Notes: generated by a model from the letters alone, not told the origin. A DNA stretch of 64,000 nt from VYFG01 sp965204165 (GCA_965204165.1 OZ241969.1:3038001-3102000), one strand, 5' to 3'; positions 15,775-24,523 are shown, counted from the stretch's first letter. Numbers and translations are program-made.

Positions 15775-16012
15775 AACGGGCGGCCCGGGACCGGGAGACA
15801 CAGGGCCGGAAGGGGAAACCGGGGCATCCCCAGGAGTCGTTCCGGCCTATCCACAGTGACTATTCCGTCATTCAGTTGCGGACGGGTACAGAGTTTCGGA
15901 CTGCTTGTGCTGCTTCTCCAGCAGGCTGACCGGGGATCTGACCCGATTACAGGTGCCGGGAATATGTCTGCATCATTTTTAATAAAATAAATTAAATAAA
16001 CATTTTAATAAT

Positions 16013-16879
16013 TTGAAAATAATAGAAATTCTTTTTCCAGTCTTTATCCTGGTTGTGGTCGGTTACCTCTATGGCCGCCGTTACCGGCCCAATCTCCAGG
16101 CGGTGAACCAGCTCATGCTGTTCGTGTTTGTACCTGCCCTGGTATTCGACGTCATGTCGAGAAGGAATTTCCAGGTGGTGGAGTATCAGTGGCTGGCGCT
16201 GGCCGGGGTGATCGTGGTCCTGGGTTCCGGCGTCATTGCCTGGCCTGCAGGCCGGGCGCTGGGTTATCCGCAACGCGCCTTTCTGCCCACGATGATGTTC
16301 AACAACTGCGGCAATCTGGGCCTGCCCCTGGCCCTGCTTGCATTCGGGGAAAAGGGACTTGAGGGTGCGGTAATCCTGTTCCTGGTGAGCAACCTGCTGC
16401 ACTTCACCCTCGGAACGTGGATTTTCGGCGGCATCATTTCCTGGAAGGGCCTCTTGCTGAACCCGGTGAATATCGCCACGGTGGCTGGCCTCGGGGTCAA
16501 TTTCCTGCAGGTCAGGCTGCCCGATTTCATCCTGCTGCCGATATCCATGCTGGGGCAGATCGTGATTCCGTTCATGCTGATTGCGCTGGGCGTGCGCATG
16601 CTCAGCGTAAAGCGGGCCGACCTCGGTCGGGGCATCGTGGGGTCGGTGGTCCGGCCACTCAGCGGTCTCGTGCCCGCCATGGCCGCGGTCTGGCTGCTGC
16701 CCCTGGACCTCGCCCAGGTGAGTCTTCTCATCCTGTTCGCGACCCTGCCGCCCGCGGTGCTCAACTTCCTTTTCGCCGAGCAGTATCAGCAGGACCCCGA
16801 ACTGGTCGCATCCCTGGTGCTGGTGGGCAACGCGATGGCAGTGCTGACGACCGCCCTGGTTCTCTGGTGGCTGGTCTGA
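16013..16879 (+). CDS. AEC-family transporter (auxin-efflux-carrier type permease)
   Basis: 288 residues, nearly all hydrophobic, with about ten probable membrane helices in two inverted halves; AFLPTMMFNNCGNLGLPLALLAFGEKG is the conserved broken-helix motif with its Asn-Cys-Gly. The family moves organic acids or auxin-like anions across the inner membrane; the substrate is unknown here. The only start that preserves helix 1 is TTG at 16013. It has no Shine-Dalgarno sequence and is preceded by ~40 bases of almost pure A and T (from about 15977), which may allow an unstructured leader. The rest of 15775-16012 contains nothing I can identify. Confidence 0.82.
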   Translation: MKIIEILFPVFILVVVGYLYGRRYRPNLQAVNQLMLFVFVPALVFDVMSRRNFQVVEYQWLALAGVIVVLGSGVIAWPAGRALGYPQRAFLPTMMFNNCGNLGLPLALLAFGEKGLEGAVILFLVSNLLHFTLGTWIFGGIISWKGLLLNPVNIATVAGLGVNFLQVRLPDFILLPISMLGQIVIPFMLIALGVRMLSVKRADLGRGIVGSVVRPLSGLVPAMAAVWLLPLDLAQVSLLILFATLPPAVLNFLFAEQYQQDPELVASLVLVGNAMAVLTTALVLWWLV

Positions 16880-17015
16880 AACGTTCCGGATCGGCGAATA
16901 TCTCACAATTTTCACCGAATGGCGGTATGATTCGCGGCATGTCGTCCGGGACCGGCGATTCTGATTGCAGGTCAGGCCGTTTCCCCGGATCTCACTACTG
17001 ATGAATGAGGTCAAC

Positions 17016-17498
17016 ATGACAATTAAAGCAGGAGACAGGCTGCCGAACGTGGAAGTCGGCGTGATGGGATCAGGCGGTCCCGAAACCACGACCACCGATG
17101 AGATATTCAGTGGCCGCAAGGTGCTGGTATTCGGGCTGCCGGGGGCGTTCACGCCCACCTGCAGCGCCGCCCATCTTCCGGGTTACGTGGTCCACAATGA
17201 CGCCATCAAGGCGAAGGGCGTGGATACGATCGCCTGCGTGTCCGTAAACGATGCCTTCGTCATGGATGCCTGGGGAAAATCCCAGAACGTGGACGGGAAG
17301 ATTCTCATGGTGGCGGACGGGAGTGCTGCGTTCAGCGAGGCCGTCGGGCTCGTCCTCGACCTGACTGCCAGGGGCATGGGCACACGCTCCAGGCGCTACG
17401 CCATGATCGTCGATGATTGCGTCGTAACCCATCTCAACGTCGATGAAGGGGCCAATCTCGAGGTCAGCGACGCCGAAACGATGATGGCACTGCTCTAG
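17016..17498 (+). CDS. Peroxiredoxin, Prx5 type
   Basis: 160 residues. Reduces hydrogen peroxide and alkyl hydroperoxides, normally with glutathione/glutaredoxin as donor. The peroxidatic Cys is in PGAFTPTCSAAHLPGY and the family Arg in GTRSRRYAMIVDD. ATG at 17016 is preferred over the in-frame ATG at 17001 because GAGG lies seven bases upstream and the protein then begins MTIKAGDRLP, the normal start. Two further Cys (IACVSV and DDCVVTH) could act as resolving or donor-interacting residues. Confidence 0.9.
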   Translation: MTIKAGDRLPNVEVGVMGSGGPETTTTDEIFSGRKVLVFGLPGAFTPTCSAAHLPGYVVHNDAIKAKGVDTIACVSVNDAFVMDAWGKSQNVDGKILMVADGSAAFSEAVGLVLDLTARGMGTRSRRYAMIVDDCVVTHLNVDEGANLEVSDAETMMALL

Positions 17499-17605
17499 AC
17501 GGTCCGTCCCGTTGCCCCGTGGCACGGGCTCCGGCCCGCGTTGCCCGGTATCCGCGATTTCCATGACGGGACATCACCGGCTTGGCCCCTGAACCCGGAA
17601 AAACC

Positions 17606-18493
17606 ATGTTTAACCGGCTGTTTCTTTTTCTAGGCACCAACCTGGCCGTGGTTGTCGTGCTGGGCATCGTATCGCGCCTGTTCGGCATCGACCGGCATAT
17701 CGGCGGTGATATCACCCCGTTGCTGGTATTTTCGTTCATCTTCGGCATGGCGGGCGCGTTCATCTCCCTGGCCATGTCCAAGTCCATGGCCAAACGTTCC
17801 ACCGGCGCCAGGGTGATCGAGACGCCGGCGAACGCTACCGAAAGGTGTCTGGTGGAGACGGTGCAAAAGCAGGCGGATGCCGCCGGCATCGGCATGCCGG
17901 AGGTGGCGATCTTCGATACTCCGCAGGTCAATGCATTCGCCACCGGCATGAAGAGGAACGAATCCCTGGTTGCCGTGAGCAGCGGCCTGCTCCGCACCAT
18001 GACGCGGGATGAGGCCGAGGCGGTCATGGCCCACGAGGTCTCCCATGTCGCCAACGGAGACATGATCACGCTCAGCCTGATCCAGGGTATCGTCAACACC
18101 TTCGTGATCTTCCTTTCCCGCATCGTCGGCGGATTCATCGACAAGGCGGTGTTCCGTAACGAACGCGGCTACGGAATCGGCTATTTCATCTCGGTCATGA
18201 TCGCGGAAATCGTGTTCGGCGTCCTCGCATCCATCATCGTGATGTATTTCAGCAGGGTCCGCGAGTTTCGTGCGGACGTAGGGGGCGCCAGGCTGGCAGG
18301 CAGAGAGAAGATGATTGCCGCCCTGCGCCGGCTGCAGGCCCAGCATGAACCGGAGTCATTGCCGGACCAGCTTGCCGCTTTCGGGATCAACGGCGGCAGG
18401 GGAGGGGGATTGCAGCGACTGTTCCGGAGCCATCCGGACCTGAGTGATCGGATCGAGGCATTGCGGCGCCTTGATGAGGCTGCTGTTCCCTGA
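17606..18493 (+). CDS. htpX: Membrane zinc metalloprotease HtpX
   Basis: 295 residues, as in E. coli. Degrades misfolded inner-membrane proteins. Two N-terminal membrane segments (LFLFLGTNLAVVVVLGIVS and LLVFSFIFGMAGAFISLA) precede the zinc-binding HEVSH motif; the third ligand is likely the Glu in FRADVGGARLAG or nearby. Two more hydrophobic segments follow. ATG at 17606 gives the usual MFNR-like start. It is followed by a long non-coding stretch, so it is probably the last gene of its transcript. Confidence 0.93.
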   Translation: MFNRLFLFLGTNLAVVVVLGIVSRLFGIDRHIGGDITPLLVFSFIFGMAGAFISLAMSKSMAKRSTGARVIETPANATERCLVETVQKQADAAGIGMPEVAIFDTPQVNAFATGMKRNESLVAVSSGLLRTMTRDEAEAVMAHEVSHVANGDMITLSLIQGIVNTFVIFLSRIVGGFIDKAVFRNERGYGIGYFISVMIAEIVFGVLASIIVMYFSRVREFRADVGGARLAGREKMIAALRRLQAQHEPESLPDQLAAFGINGGRGGGLQRLFRSHPDLSDRIEALRRLDEAAVP

Positions 18494-18995
18494 CCGCATG
18501 TCCGGTCACCGTTTACAAGGCATGATCCCGGGACTACCGGCCTGGAGGCGCTACCGGTACGGTTGACATGCCGTCGGGCGATGGCCTTCCCACCGCCCCG
18601 GGATGGTCCGCACGGTACTCCCGACGGTCCCTCGGCGTCGTCTCCGAATCCGGACGGACCCCGCGGTCCCGCCATTGTCGGCTCCATGCCCAGGAACAGG
18701 GGCATCAGGCCGCAGGGCATCCTCTGCAGCACCTCCATCCATTGGCAGCGGCGCCGGGCGAATCACCAGGGCGCCACCGGACAAACATGGGGAAAAAAAA
18801 GGAACCGGGCCGCACCATCCGGCCGCCCTCACCGCCCCGGTCGGTCATCTCCCCGACCTTCTCCAGGGTGCCCGAAACTCCTGCACGTCACCAAGTCCGG
18901 CTATGCGCAGGACGTTGAGTGGCTCCCGGGCATTACCAGCGCCGGATCCGCATCCCTTCATCCGTCCCGGAACCAGGTGGAGGGTTAAGATCCTA
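18494..18995. other. Long non-coding interval downstream of htpX
   Basis: About 500 bases with no convincing gene. Several overlapping frames are open because of high GC, but none shows a start with a ribosome binding site or a recognisable protein. No tRNA or strong hairpin-plus-T-tract was found. The final part, from 18996, is the promoter of the ABC operon. Confidence 0.5.
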
Positions 18996-19023
18996 TTGTG
19001 CCTGGAAAATGTTTTGTTATATT
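18996..19023 (+). promoter_or_regulatory. Predicted promoter of the ABC importer operon
   Basis: TTGTGC (18996-19001) and TATATT (19018-19023), 16 bases apart, form a reasonable sigma-70 promoter about 60 bases upstream of the first gene. The -10 lies entirely inside the palindrome at 19014-19030, so a protein bound there would block RNA polymerase. Confidence 0.45.
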
Positions 19024-19030
19024 ATAACAA
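19014..19030. promoter_or_regulatory. Zur-box-like palindrome
   Basis: TTGTTATA (19014-19021), one central T, then TATAACAA (19023-19030): perfect 8-bp arms. The core TGTTATA-N-TATAACA matches the gammaproteobacterial Zur consensus as I remember it, in which the zinc-loaded repressor binds GTTATA-N-TATAAC. Its position over the -10 of the ABC operon fits repression. Fur boxes look different (GATAATGATAATCATTATC type), so iron control is less likely. Confidence 0.6.
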
Positions 19031-19084
19031 TTTGAGGTTGGCCGGAAACGGCAATCGAGGTAAACGCTAAACGACGCAACGCAT

Positions 19085-19906
19085 ATGGGCCACAAACTCG
19101 ATGGTGAGATAGCGCTCGATCTGAACGGGTTGGGTTATCGCGCCCCAGGGGGCGCGGAACTTCTTAGTGATGTGACACTGCATCTGAATCCCGGCGAGAT
19201 CCTGGCGGTTGTAGGATTGAACGGCGCTGGCAAAACAACGCTGATCCGATTGCTGGCCGGACTGATCAGGCCGACATCGGGAACAATCTCGTTGAGTGGC
19301 CAGCCTTATGACATGTTTTCGAACGCCGAGCGGGCGCGTCGGATTGCGTATGTAGGGCAACATGACGACGCCGATGGACGGTTGTTGTTGAAGGACTACG
19401 TGGCACTTGGGACCCTGCCTCACCGTGCGTCCCTGTCTCCCGCCGAAGTATCGGATCGGGTGGGTGAGTCGCTGGACCAGGTCGGATTGTCGAATCTGGC
19501 GTTGGCCCGCCTCGAGATGCTGTCTGGCGGAGAGCGCCAGCGCGCCAAGTTCGCACGCGCAATCTGCCAGGCACCCAACCTGATTCTGCTGGATGAACCT
19601 ACGAACCATCTGGATCCGGCCGCACGTGGCACATTGCTGACGGCAGCCTTGCGACTTGGTATCACTGCAGTGACGGCGCTGCATGATCTGACCTTGATCG
19701 AGGCCTTTGCCAGCCACGTGGCGGTGCTGCGTAATGGACGATTGGCCGCTTATGGTCATCCGGCCGAAGTCCTGCAGCCTGATACCGTCAACAAGGTGTT
19801 CGGCGTCAATCTCTATCGCCTGGATCATCCGCATGAGGAACGTATCCTGTCGTCGTTGGACATCGTCATCGGTGATGCAACCAATGAACGTGTCCGGCGC
19901 ATCTAA
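19085..19906 (+). CDS. ABC importer ATP-binding protein (FecE/BtuD type)
   Basis: 273 residues. Powers uptake by the permease encoded two genes downstream. Walker A is GLNGAGKTTLIRLLAG, the ABC signature LSGGERQRAKFAR, Walker B LILLDEPTNHLD, with the switch His in ALHDLTL. This arrangement matches ATPases for metal-chelate and B12 importers. Start ATG 19085; no strong Shine-Dalgarno sequence is evident. First gene of a three-gene operon (ATPase, binding protein, permease) behind a Zur-like operator, suggesting that the transported compound is a zinc chelate rather than ferric siderophore or heme. Confidence 0.9.
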   Translation: MGHKLDGEIALDLNGLGYRAPGGAELLSDVTLHLNPGEILAVVGLNGAGKTTLIRLLAGLIRPTSGTISLSGQPYDMFSNAERARRIAYVGQHDDADGRLLLKDYVALGTLPHRASLSPAEVSDRVGESLDQVGLSNLALARLEMLSGGERQRAKFARAICQAPNLILLDEPTNHLDPAARGTLLTAALRLGITAVTALHDLTLIEAFASHVAVLRNGRLAAYGHPAEVLQPDTVNKVFGVNLYRLDHPHEERILSSLDIVIGDATNERVRRI

Positions 19907-19936
19907 TGAATGCATGCAATGCACTTGAAGTAACCA

Positions 19937-20944
19937 ATGAACCCAACACGTCCGATGAACCCTCCCAGTAATACCAGCCAAGGCTTCCCGATATCCTCCC
20001 ATATGATCGTCCGTGCTTTGGGCGTACTGGCCGTCGCGTTGACTGTCCAGACAGCCCAGGCATATCCGGTTACTGTCGACAACTGCGGTGCGTCTCTGAC
20101 TATTGAGAAGGCGCCCGAACGCATGGTCGTCCATGACATCAACATGTCCGAGATGGCTTTTGCCCTGGGACTGCAGGACCGGATAGTCGGCCTCACCGGC
20201 ATCAGTGGCTGGTACAAGACCACCCCGGAATTCGACAACGCGCGCGGAACGATCCCCGAACTGGCGCCGAAATATCCGACACTCGAAAACCTGGTCGCGG
20301 TCACACCCGACCTGTTCTTTGCAGGCTGGTATTACGGCATGAAGCCGGGCGGCGATGTGACCCCCGAGACATTGGCGCCGCATGGTATCCAGACGTTGAT
20401 TCTGACGGAGAGCTGCATTCACCTGGACAAGGATCGCCCGGCGGCGTCGTTCGACCTGCTGTACGATGACATCGCCCGGCTTGGGAAAATATTCGACAAG
20501 AATGATGAGGCGGCAGAACTGATCGCAAATTGGAAAGCCCGGATCGCCGATATCAGGGCCAGCGTGGGCGAGGCTAGCGGAATGCGCGTGTTTCTGTACG
20601 ATTCCGGCTCGGACAAGCCGTTCACGGCGGGCAAGTTTGCCATGCCGACCGCGATGATCGAGGCCCTCGGCGGCACCAACATAACCGCTGACATGGAAAC
20701 GAGTTGGGGTACGACCTCCTGGGAGGCGGTTGCCGCTGCCGACCCAGAGTTCCTGATCCTGCTGGATTATCAATCCGGCGGCGGCGCGGCAGACCTTTTG
20801 GCGTTCCTGAAGACACATCCGGTGATGCAGCATGTAACAGCGGTCAAGAACGAAGCCTTTGTCCCGCTGCGCTATGAAGAGCTGACTCCCGGACCCGCCA
20901 CCATCGAGGCGGTGGAGAAGATGGCGGCCGCCCTGAAGCGCTGA
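19937..20944 (+). CDS. Periplasmic metal-chelate-binding protein of the ABC importer
   Basis: Up to 335 residues; ATG at 20003 is an alternative start that would begin directly with the signal peptide (MIVRALGVLAVALTVQTAQA, cleavage before YPVT). The mature protein has the two-lobed periplasmic-binding fold of the BtuF/FhuD class, with the family opening TVDNCGASLTIEKAPERMVV and VTPDLFFAGWYYG. It lacks the His-rich loop of ZnuA-type free-zinc binders, so if zinc is the cargo it is probably carried by a chelator. Lies 30 bases after the ATPase and 6 bases before the permease. Confidence 0.87.
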   Translation: MNPTRPMNPPSNTSQGFPISSHMIVRALGVLAVALTVQTAQAYPVTVDNCGASLTIEKAPERMVVHDINMSEMAFALGLQDRIVGLTGISGWYKTTPEFDNARGTIPELAPKYPTLENLVAVTPDLFFAGWYYGMKPGGDVTPETLAPHGIQTLILTESCIHLDKDRPAASFDLLYDDIARLGKIFDKNDEAAELIANWKARIADIRASVGEASGMRVFLYDSGSDKPFTAGKFAMPTAMIEALGGTNITADMETSWGTTSWEAVAAADPEFLILLDYQSGGGAADLLAFLKTHPVMQHVTAVKNEAFVPLRYEELTPGPATIEAVEKMAAALKR

Positions 20945-20950
20945 GGCGCT

Positions 20951-21934
20951 ATGCGCCTGGCCGGTGTACTGACGCTGGGGTGCGCCGGCCTGGCAGGATT
21001 GCTGCTTGTCGCTGTGGCTGTCGGGTCGACGCCGTTTAGCCTGGCGCAGATTCTCGGGGCATTCACGTCGAGCGACACGACCAGCCCGGTCAGCCGGATC
21101 GTACTGGACCTGAGACTTCCACGAGCACTGCTGGCGGTCATCGTTGGCGCCGGGCTGGGCATGGTCGGTGCCGTGCTGCAAACGCTGACCCGGAACGATT
21201 TGGCGGATCCGTTCCTGTTCGGGCTGTCGTCCGGGGCCGCGGCCGGGGCAGTGTTCGTGATCACCGTGACGGGTAACTTCCTCGGATTCTGGACATTACC
21301 GCTGGCGGCCTTTGCCGGCGGGTTGATTGCTTCGCTGATCGTCCTCAGTCTGTTCGGACGGTTGTCCCGGCAAAGCGCCAGTCAGATGGTCCTGGCAGGC
21401 CTGGCCGTGTCATTTCTGCTCCTGTCCCTGACCAACTATCTGATCTTTGCCGGAGACCAGCGCGCCGCCCATTCAGTGTTGTTCTGGACCCTGGGCGGCC
21501 TGGGGCTGGCGAATTGGGATGTGCTGCCGATCGCCCTGGCAGGCCTTGCCGCCATCGGGATATTGGTATTGCTGGCGCATCGGCAGATGGACGCGCTGTT
21601 GGCAGGCGACGAGGCAGCGGAGACGATGGGCATTTCCGTCACTCGGTTCCGGCAAGCGGCGTTTCTGGTCTGTGCCTTCGCCACGGCAAGTTTCGTCGCG
21701 CTTACCGGTGTGATCGGTTTCATCGGCCTGATGGTCCCCCACCTGGCCCGGGGCGTTGTGGGTCCCCTGCACGGGTCGATGATGTTGACGTCAGCGGTCA
21801 TTGGCGCCTGCCTCCTGCTGTCGAGTGACATCGCCGCACGAACACTGCTGGCGCCGCAGGAACTTCCCATCGGCGTGCTCACCACCTCGGTCGGCGCTGT
21901 TTTCGTGCTTGTCCTGGTACACCGGCAGAAGTGA
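20951..21934 (+). CDS. FecCD-family permease of the ABC importer
   Basis: 327 residues with about ten membrane helices. Forms the homodimeric channel of a type II importer. Family motifs include VLDLRLPRALLAVIVGAGLGMVGAVLQTLTRNDLADPFLFGLSSGAA and the cytoplasmic ATPase-coupling GDEAAETMGISV, then TGVIGFIGLMVPHLARG near the C-terminus. No TonB-dependent receptor follows, so the outer-membrane step must be encoded elsewhere. Confidence 0.92.
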   Translation: MRLAGVLTLGCAGLAGLLLVAVAVGSTPFSLAQILGAFTSSDTTSPVSRIVLDLRLPRALLAVIVGAGLGMVGAVLQTLTRNDLADPFLFGLSSGAAAGAVFVITVTGNFLGFWTLPLAAFAGGLIASLIVLSLFGRLSRQSASQMVLAGLAVSFLLLSLTNYLIFAGDQRAAHSVLFWTLGGLGLANWDVLPIALAGLAAIGILVLLAHRQMDALLAGDEAAETMGISVTRFRQAAFLVCAFATASFVALTGVIGFIGLMVPHLARGVVGPLHGSMMLTSAVIGACLLLSSDIAARTLLAPQELPIGVLTTSVGAVFVLVLVHRQK

Positions 21935-22139
21935 CCGGCGAATACCTCACTTCATAGTTACTTCGTATGCCCAATCATTTGCCCGAGCCGGTATTCATTG
22001 TATCGTTTTTCAGAATGCGGATATCCAACCGAACGGCTGGTACGTGAAAATGGTACCGGACCTGAAAGCCGAAGCACGCGAGGATGTTGTCGTTTGCAGG
22101 GGACAGCTTGAGTGCTGAGACCCAAGCTTGTCGTCGAAA

Positions 22140-22382
22140 TCAGTCGGTCAGTTCCAACCGTTTCTCAATACGCTGTACCCGTTCGGATAGCGCGTCAAAA
22201 TTGGATTGCTGGCGGGCATGGTCACCATACAATTCCGCATATTCTGCATGATTTTTTGCCTGCCCCCTTTCCAGGGATGACAACCGCTGTTTGATGTCAT
22301 GCAGGTCTTTTTCCACCCGTTCCTGGCTTCCCCGGATTGCCCGGAGATGTTCAAGAGCCAGATTGTCAGGTATCTCGCTCAT
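22140..22382 (-). CDS. Small coiled-coil protein, function unknown
   Basis: 80 residues, acidic-basic and helical throughout (RVEKDLHDIKQRLSSLERGQ, then ALSERVQRIEKRLEL), starting MSEIPDNLALEHLRAIR. This opening and the heptad pattern recur in a widespread family of short uncharacterised proteobacterial proteins, as I recall. Starts ATG 22382. It stands alone in a low-GC interval, convergent with the ABC operon. Confidence 0.6.
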   Translation of the reverse strand: MSEIPDNLALEHLRAIRGSQERVEKDLHDIKQRLSSLERGQAKNHAEYAELYGDHARQQSNFDALSERVQRIEKRLELTD

Positions 22383-22728
22383 GGCAGGATTATATACCGA
22401 TTAATGTGGTTGTTACGCCTGATTCCATTATCGTGATATGGCTCTATATGGATTTAGGATTCGACAAAAATGAATCAGGGCAGTGCGTATCCCATTTCCA
22501 ACAGGATCTGGAAAAAGCGCGAAGTTTTACAGGACCGCTTTGAAGGTCCTATGTGCGAAAGGACGGATTGCTCAAGTTCGCATTCCAAGGAAAACCATGA
22601 TTCTTCTTGGGACGATAATGACTCAGCTGTAATTGTTGAGGCGGGGAAATTCGGGCATTACAGTTGCGGTCCGGTTTTCAGTTGATCCATCTGCGACATC
22701 GATGTATCACCGGTAATGGTGTGGTTCG
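22383..22728. other. Low-GC interval without a supported gene
   Basis: Sampled 60-base lines here are only about 42-45% GC, against roughly 60-65% around. A 71-codon frame on the plus strand (22470-22685, starting MNQGSAYPISNRIWKK) has no ribosome binding site and I do not recognise it. No terminal repeats of a mobile element were found. Confidence 0.35.
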
Positions 22729-22905
22729 TCATGTTGAACAGCCAGCGGCATTCAAGTCATGGTTGACCGCATCGGTGACCAGAGTCTTTTCGTATTCGTG
22801 GTCGGAACAGAACTGTGGCAGGTACCTCAGGGTGATTTCGTGGAAAGCATTCCGATCCTGGTCGCGCATGATATCGCGGCGCACAGGTTGCATGTCGGGT
22901 GACAT
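22729..22905 (-). CDS. Possible 58-residue ORF or frameshifted tail of the PhyH gene
   Basis: ATG at 22905 opens a frame reading MSPDMQPVRRDIMRDQDRNA and continuing with FHEITLRYLPQFCSDHEYEK, protein-like in composition. The frame is open back across the end of the upstream dioxygenase gene, in a different register, through DWNDHKITDYHQ. Either a small gene or the original C-terminus of the dioxygenase displaced by a frameshift. No ribosome binding site seen. Confidence 0.25.
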   Translation of the reverse strand: MSPDMQPVRRDIMRDQDRNAFHEITLRYLPQFCSDHEYEKTLVTDAVNHDLNAAGCST

Positions 22906-22939
22906 CTGGTGGTAGTCGGTGATTTTGTGATCGTTCCAG

Positions 22940-23737
22940 TCAATGACCGATCGTGAAGTTGTTGTTGGCCCGATCGGTCCCGCTGATGAGGAAAAGCGGC
23001 CGGACGCCGTAACCCTGGGCCGGATGCTTCTTGCCGATCTCGGCGCCAAGGGCGTGGTCGTAGATACTGGTTGCCGGCATCAGGCGGACGACGAAGGCGG
23101 CGCGGCGACGTTCGGTCCGGTTGGCCTCGGAACCGTGGATCATGTAGACATCATGGAATGAAACCTGCCCGGTCCGCAGCAGCAGCGGCTCCGCCGTGCT
23201 TGCGTCGAAATGCTCCGGATCACAGACCAGGTTGATGGTCTTGTCGTTTCCTTCCAGCCAGGAGTGACTGTACAGCTTGCGTGCTCGATGGGATCCCGGG
23301 ATGAACCGCATGGGGCCGTTCTCCGGTGTCACGTCATCCAGCGGAATCCAGATGGTCAGCACTTCCAGCGGCCGGATCGGATAGTATTCCCCGTCCTGGT
23401 GCCACGGAGTTTCCTTTCCGCCCAGGGCAGGCTTGCCGAAAATCGTGGTTCCCCAGAGGATGATGTCGTCACCGATGAGTTGGCGTGCGATGGCAACCAG
23501 GCCGGGGTGTGTGGCGAATTCCAGCCATCTTGCCGAGCCCCTGACCCCCATCGAACCGCAGGTCTGGTGGGGCGCCATGATGATGTCGGGTGCGACGTCA
23601 TCGTTCCGTGCCAGAAGCCCGGCATATTCCCGGCGCATCTCCACGATCAGTTCCCGGGGCAGTTCCCAGCGCGGAACGACCCACCCCTTCTCATGGAAGA
23701 GGGCCACTTCTTCCCCGGACAGGCGGGCCACGGTCAT
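22940..23737 (-). CDS. Phytanoyl-CoA dioxygenase (PhyH) family protein
   Basis: 265 residues from ATG at 23737 (MTVARLSGEEVALFHEKGW, the family's usual opening); the frame is open further upstream without protein-like sequence. PhyH enzymes are Fe(II)/2-oxoglutarate dioxygenases that hydroxylate small molecules. The H-x-D iron ligands are in TPWHQDGEYYP and the distal His is probably in VYMIHGSEANRTERRRAAF, whose Arg would hold 2-oxoglutarate. IPLDDVTPENGPMRFIPGSH is a family signature. The substrate is unknown; neighbours suggest a catabolic role. It is divergent from ridA. Confidence 0.85.
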   Translation of the reverse strand: MTVARLSGEEVALFHEKGWVVPRWELPRELIVEMRREYAGLLARNDDVAPDIIMAPHQTCGSMGVRGSARWLEFATHPGLVAIARQLIGDDIILWGTTIFGKPALGGKETPWHQDGEYYPIRPLEVLTIWIPLDDVTPENGPMRFIPGSHRARKLYSHSWLEGNDKTINLVCDPEHFDASTAEPLLLRTGQVSFHDVYMIHGSEANRTERRRAAFVVRLMPATSIYDHALGAEIGKKHPAQGYGVRPLFLISGTDRANNNFTIGH

Positions 23738-24035
23738 GACCCGGTCGTCTCCCGGGCCGGGCCGGACAAGGCGGAGTGGCCGTCCGGCCCCCGGCGGCGA
23801 CGGGCGGTACGCCGTCGTCCGATCCGATGGAAGTTGCATGCACGGGACATTTTTGTCATCTTTGCGGGGGTGTGCCTGCCCGGAAAGGGTATTTACTTGT
23901 ATCAGGGATCGCACAATGCCGCAACGGGCCCGATTCGGGGCGCCGGGTCCAGCCTGATCCCGGGCTGCACCGGTTCGGGAAGACCGGCCTTCCAGGCGCA
24001 ATGATGTACTGCCACTTCATCGGAGACGACAGACC

Positions 24036-24428
24036 ATGACCACGCGGATGAACATTTCCTCGGGATCCAGCTATGAAGCCGCGTACGGGTACAGCCGCGC
24101 CGTCAAGGTGGGCGACACCGTGTATGTCGCCGGTACCGTGGGTCTTGACTACGAAACCGGAACCTGCGATCCGGATCCGGTCGTGCAACTGCACCAGATC
24201 GTTCGCAATATGGGCGCCGCCCTTGCCGAGGCCGGCGCGGGCCTGAACGATATCGTGCAGATCACGACGTACGTCACGTCGGAGGAAGTGTTTGCCGTTG
24301 TAGGTCCCGAGCTCGGTGAGATCTTCGGCGACATCCGGCCGACAAACACCGCTCTCGTGGTCCAGTTCCCGGTTCCGGATGCCAAGGTGGAGATCTCGGC
24401 CGTCGCAGTCATCGGCTGTGGGAAATAA
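24036..24428 (+). CDS. RidA-family protein
   Basis: 130 residues. Archetypal RidA hydrolyses reactive enamine/imine intermediates to ketones and ammonia; other members act in specific catabolic pathways. Seen: GDTVYVAGTVGLDYETG, LTDIVQ-like GLNDIVQITTYVTSEE, and RPTNTALVVQFPVPDAKVEISAVAV. The Arg that binds the substrate carboxylate in active RidA is the one in the RPTNTAL segment. GGAG lies about ten bases upstream of the ATG. It is followed 95 bases later by an enolase-superfamily gene in the same direction, so the pair is probably co-transcribed. Confidence 0.88.
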   Translation: MTTRMNISSGSSYEAAYGYSRAVKVGDTVYVAGTVGLDYETGTCDPDPVVQLHQIVRNMGAALAEAGAGLNDIVQITTYVTSEEVFAVVGPELGEIFGDIRPTNTALVVQFPVPDAKVEISAVAVIGCGK

Positions 24429-24523
24429 CCCTTCATGACCGGACCGACATCCCCGCAGGCTGCCATCCCGGCATGCCGGTCCGCGGTAGACACCATCCAA
24501 CATCACATTCCCTTCTAGAATCC

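Noticed and set aside
18494..19000. Several overlapping 90-180 codon frames after htpX
   Set aside because: Arg/Pro/Gly-rich in every frame, as expected from high GC alone; no starts with ribosome binding sites and no domains.
19014..19030. Fur box reading of the palindrome
   Set aside because: The arms lack the GATAAT hexamers of a Fur site and match the Zur core better.
19067..21181. A 704-codon open frame on the minus strand across the ABC operon
   Set aside because: It is antisense to two clear genes, has strange composition (many Gln, Arg, His), no domain and no ribosome binding site. It arises from the codon bias of the plus-strand genes.
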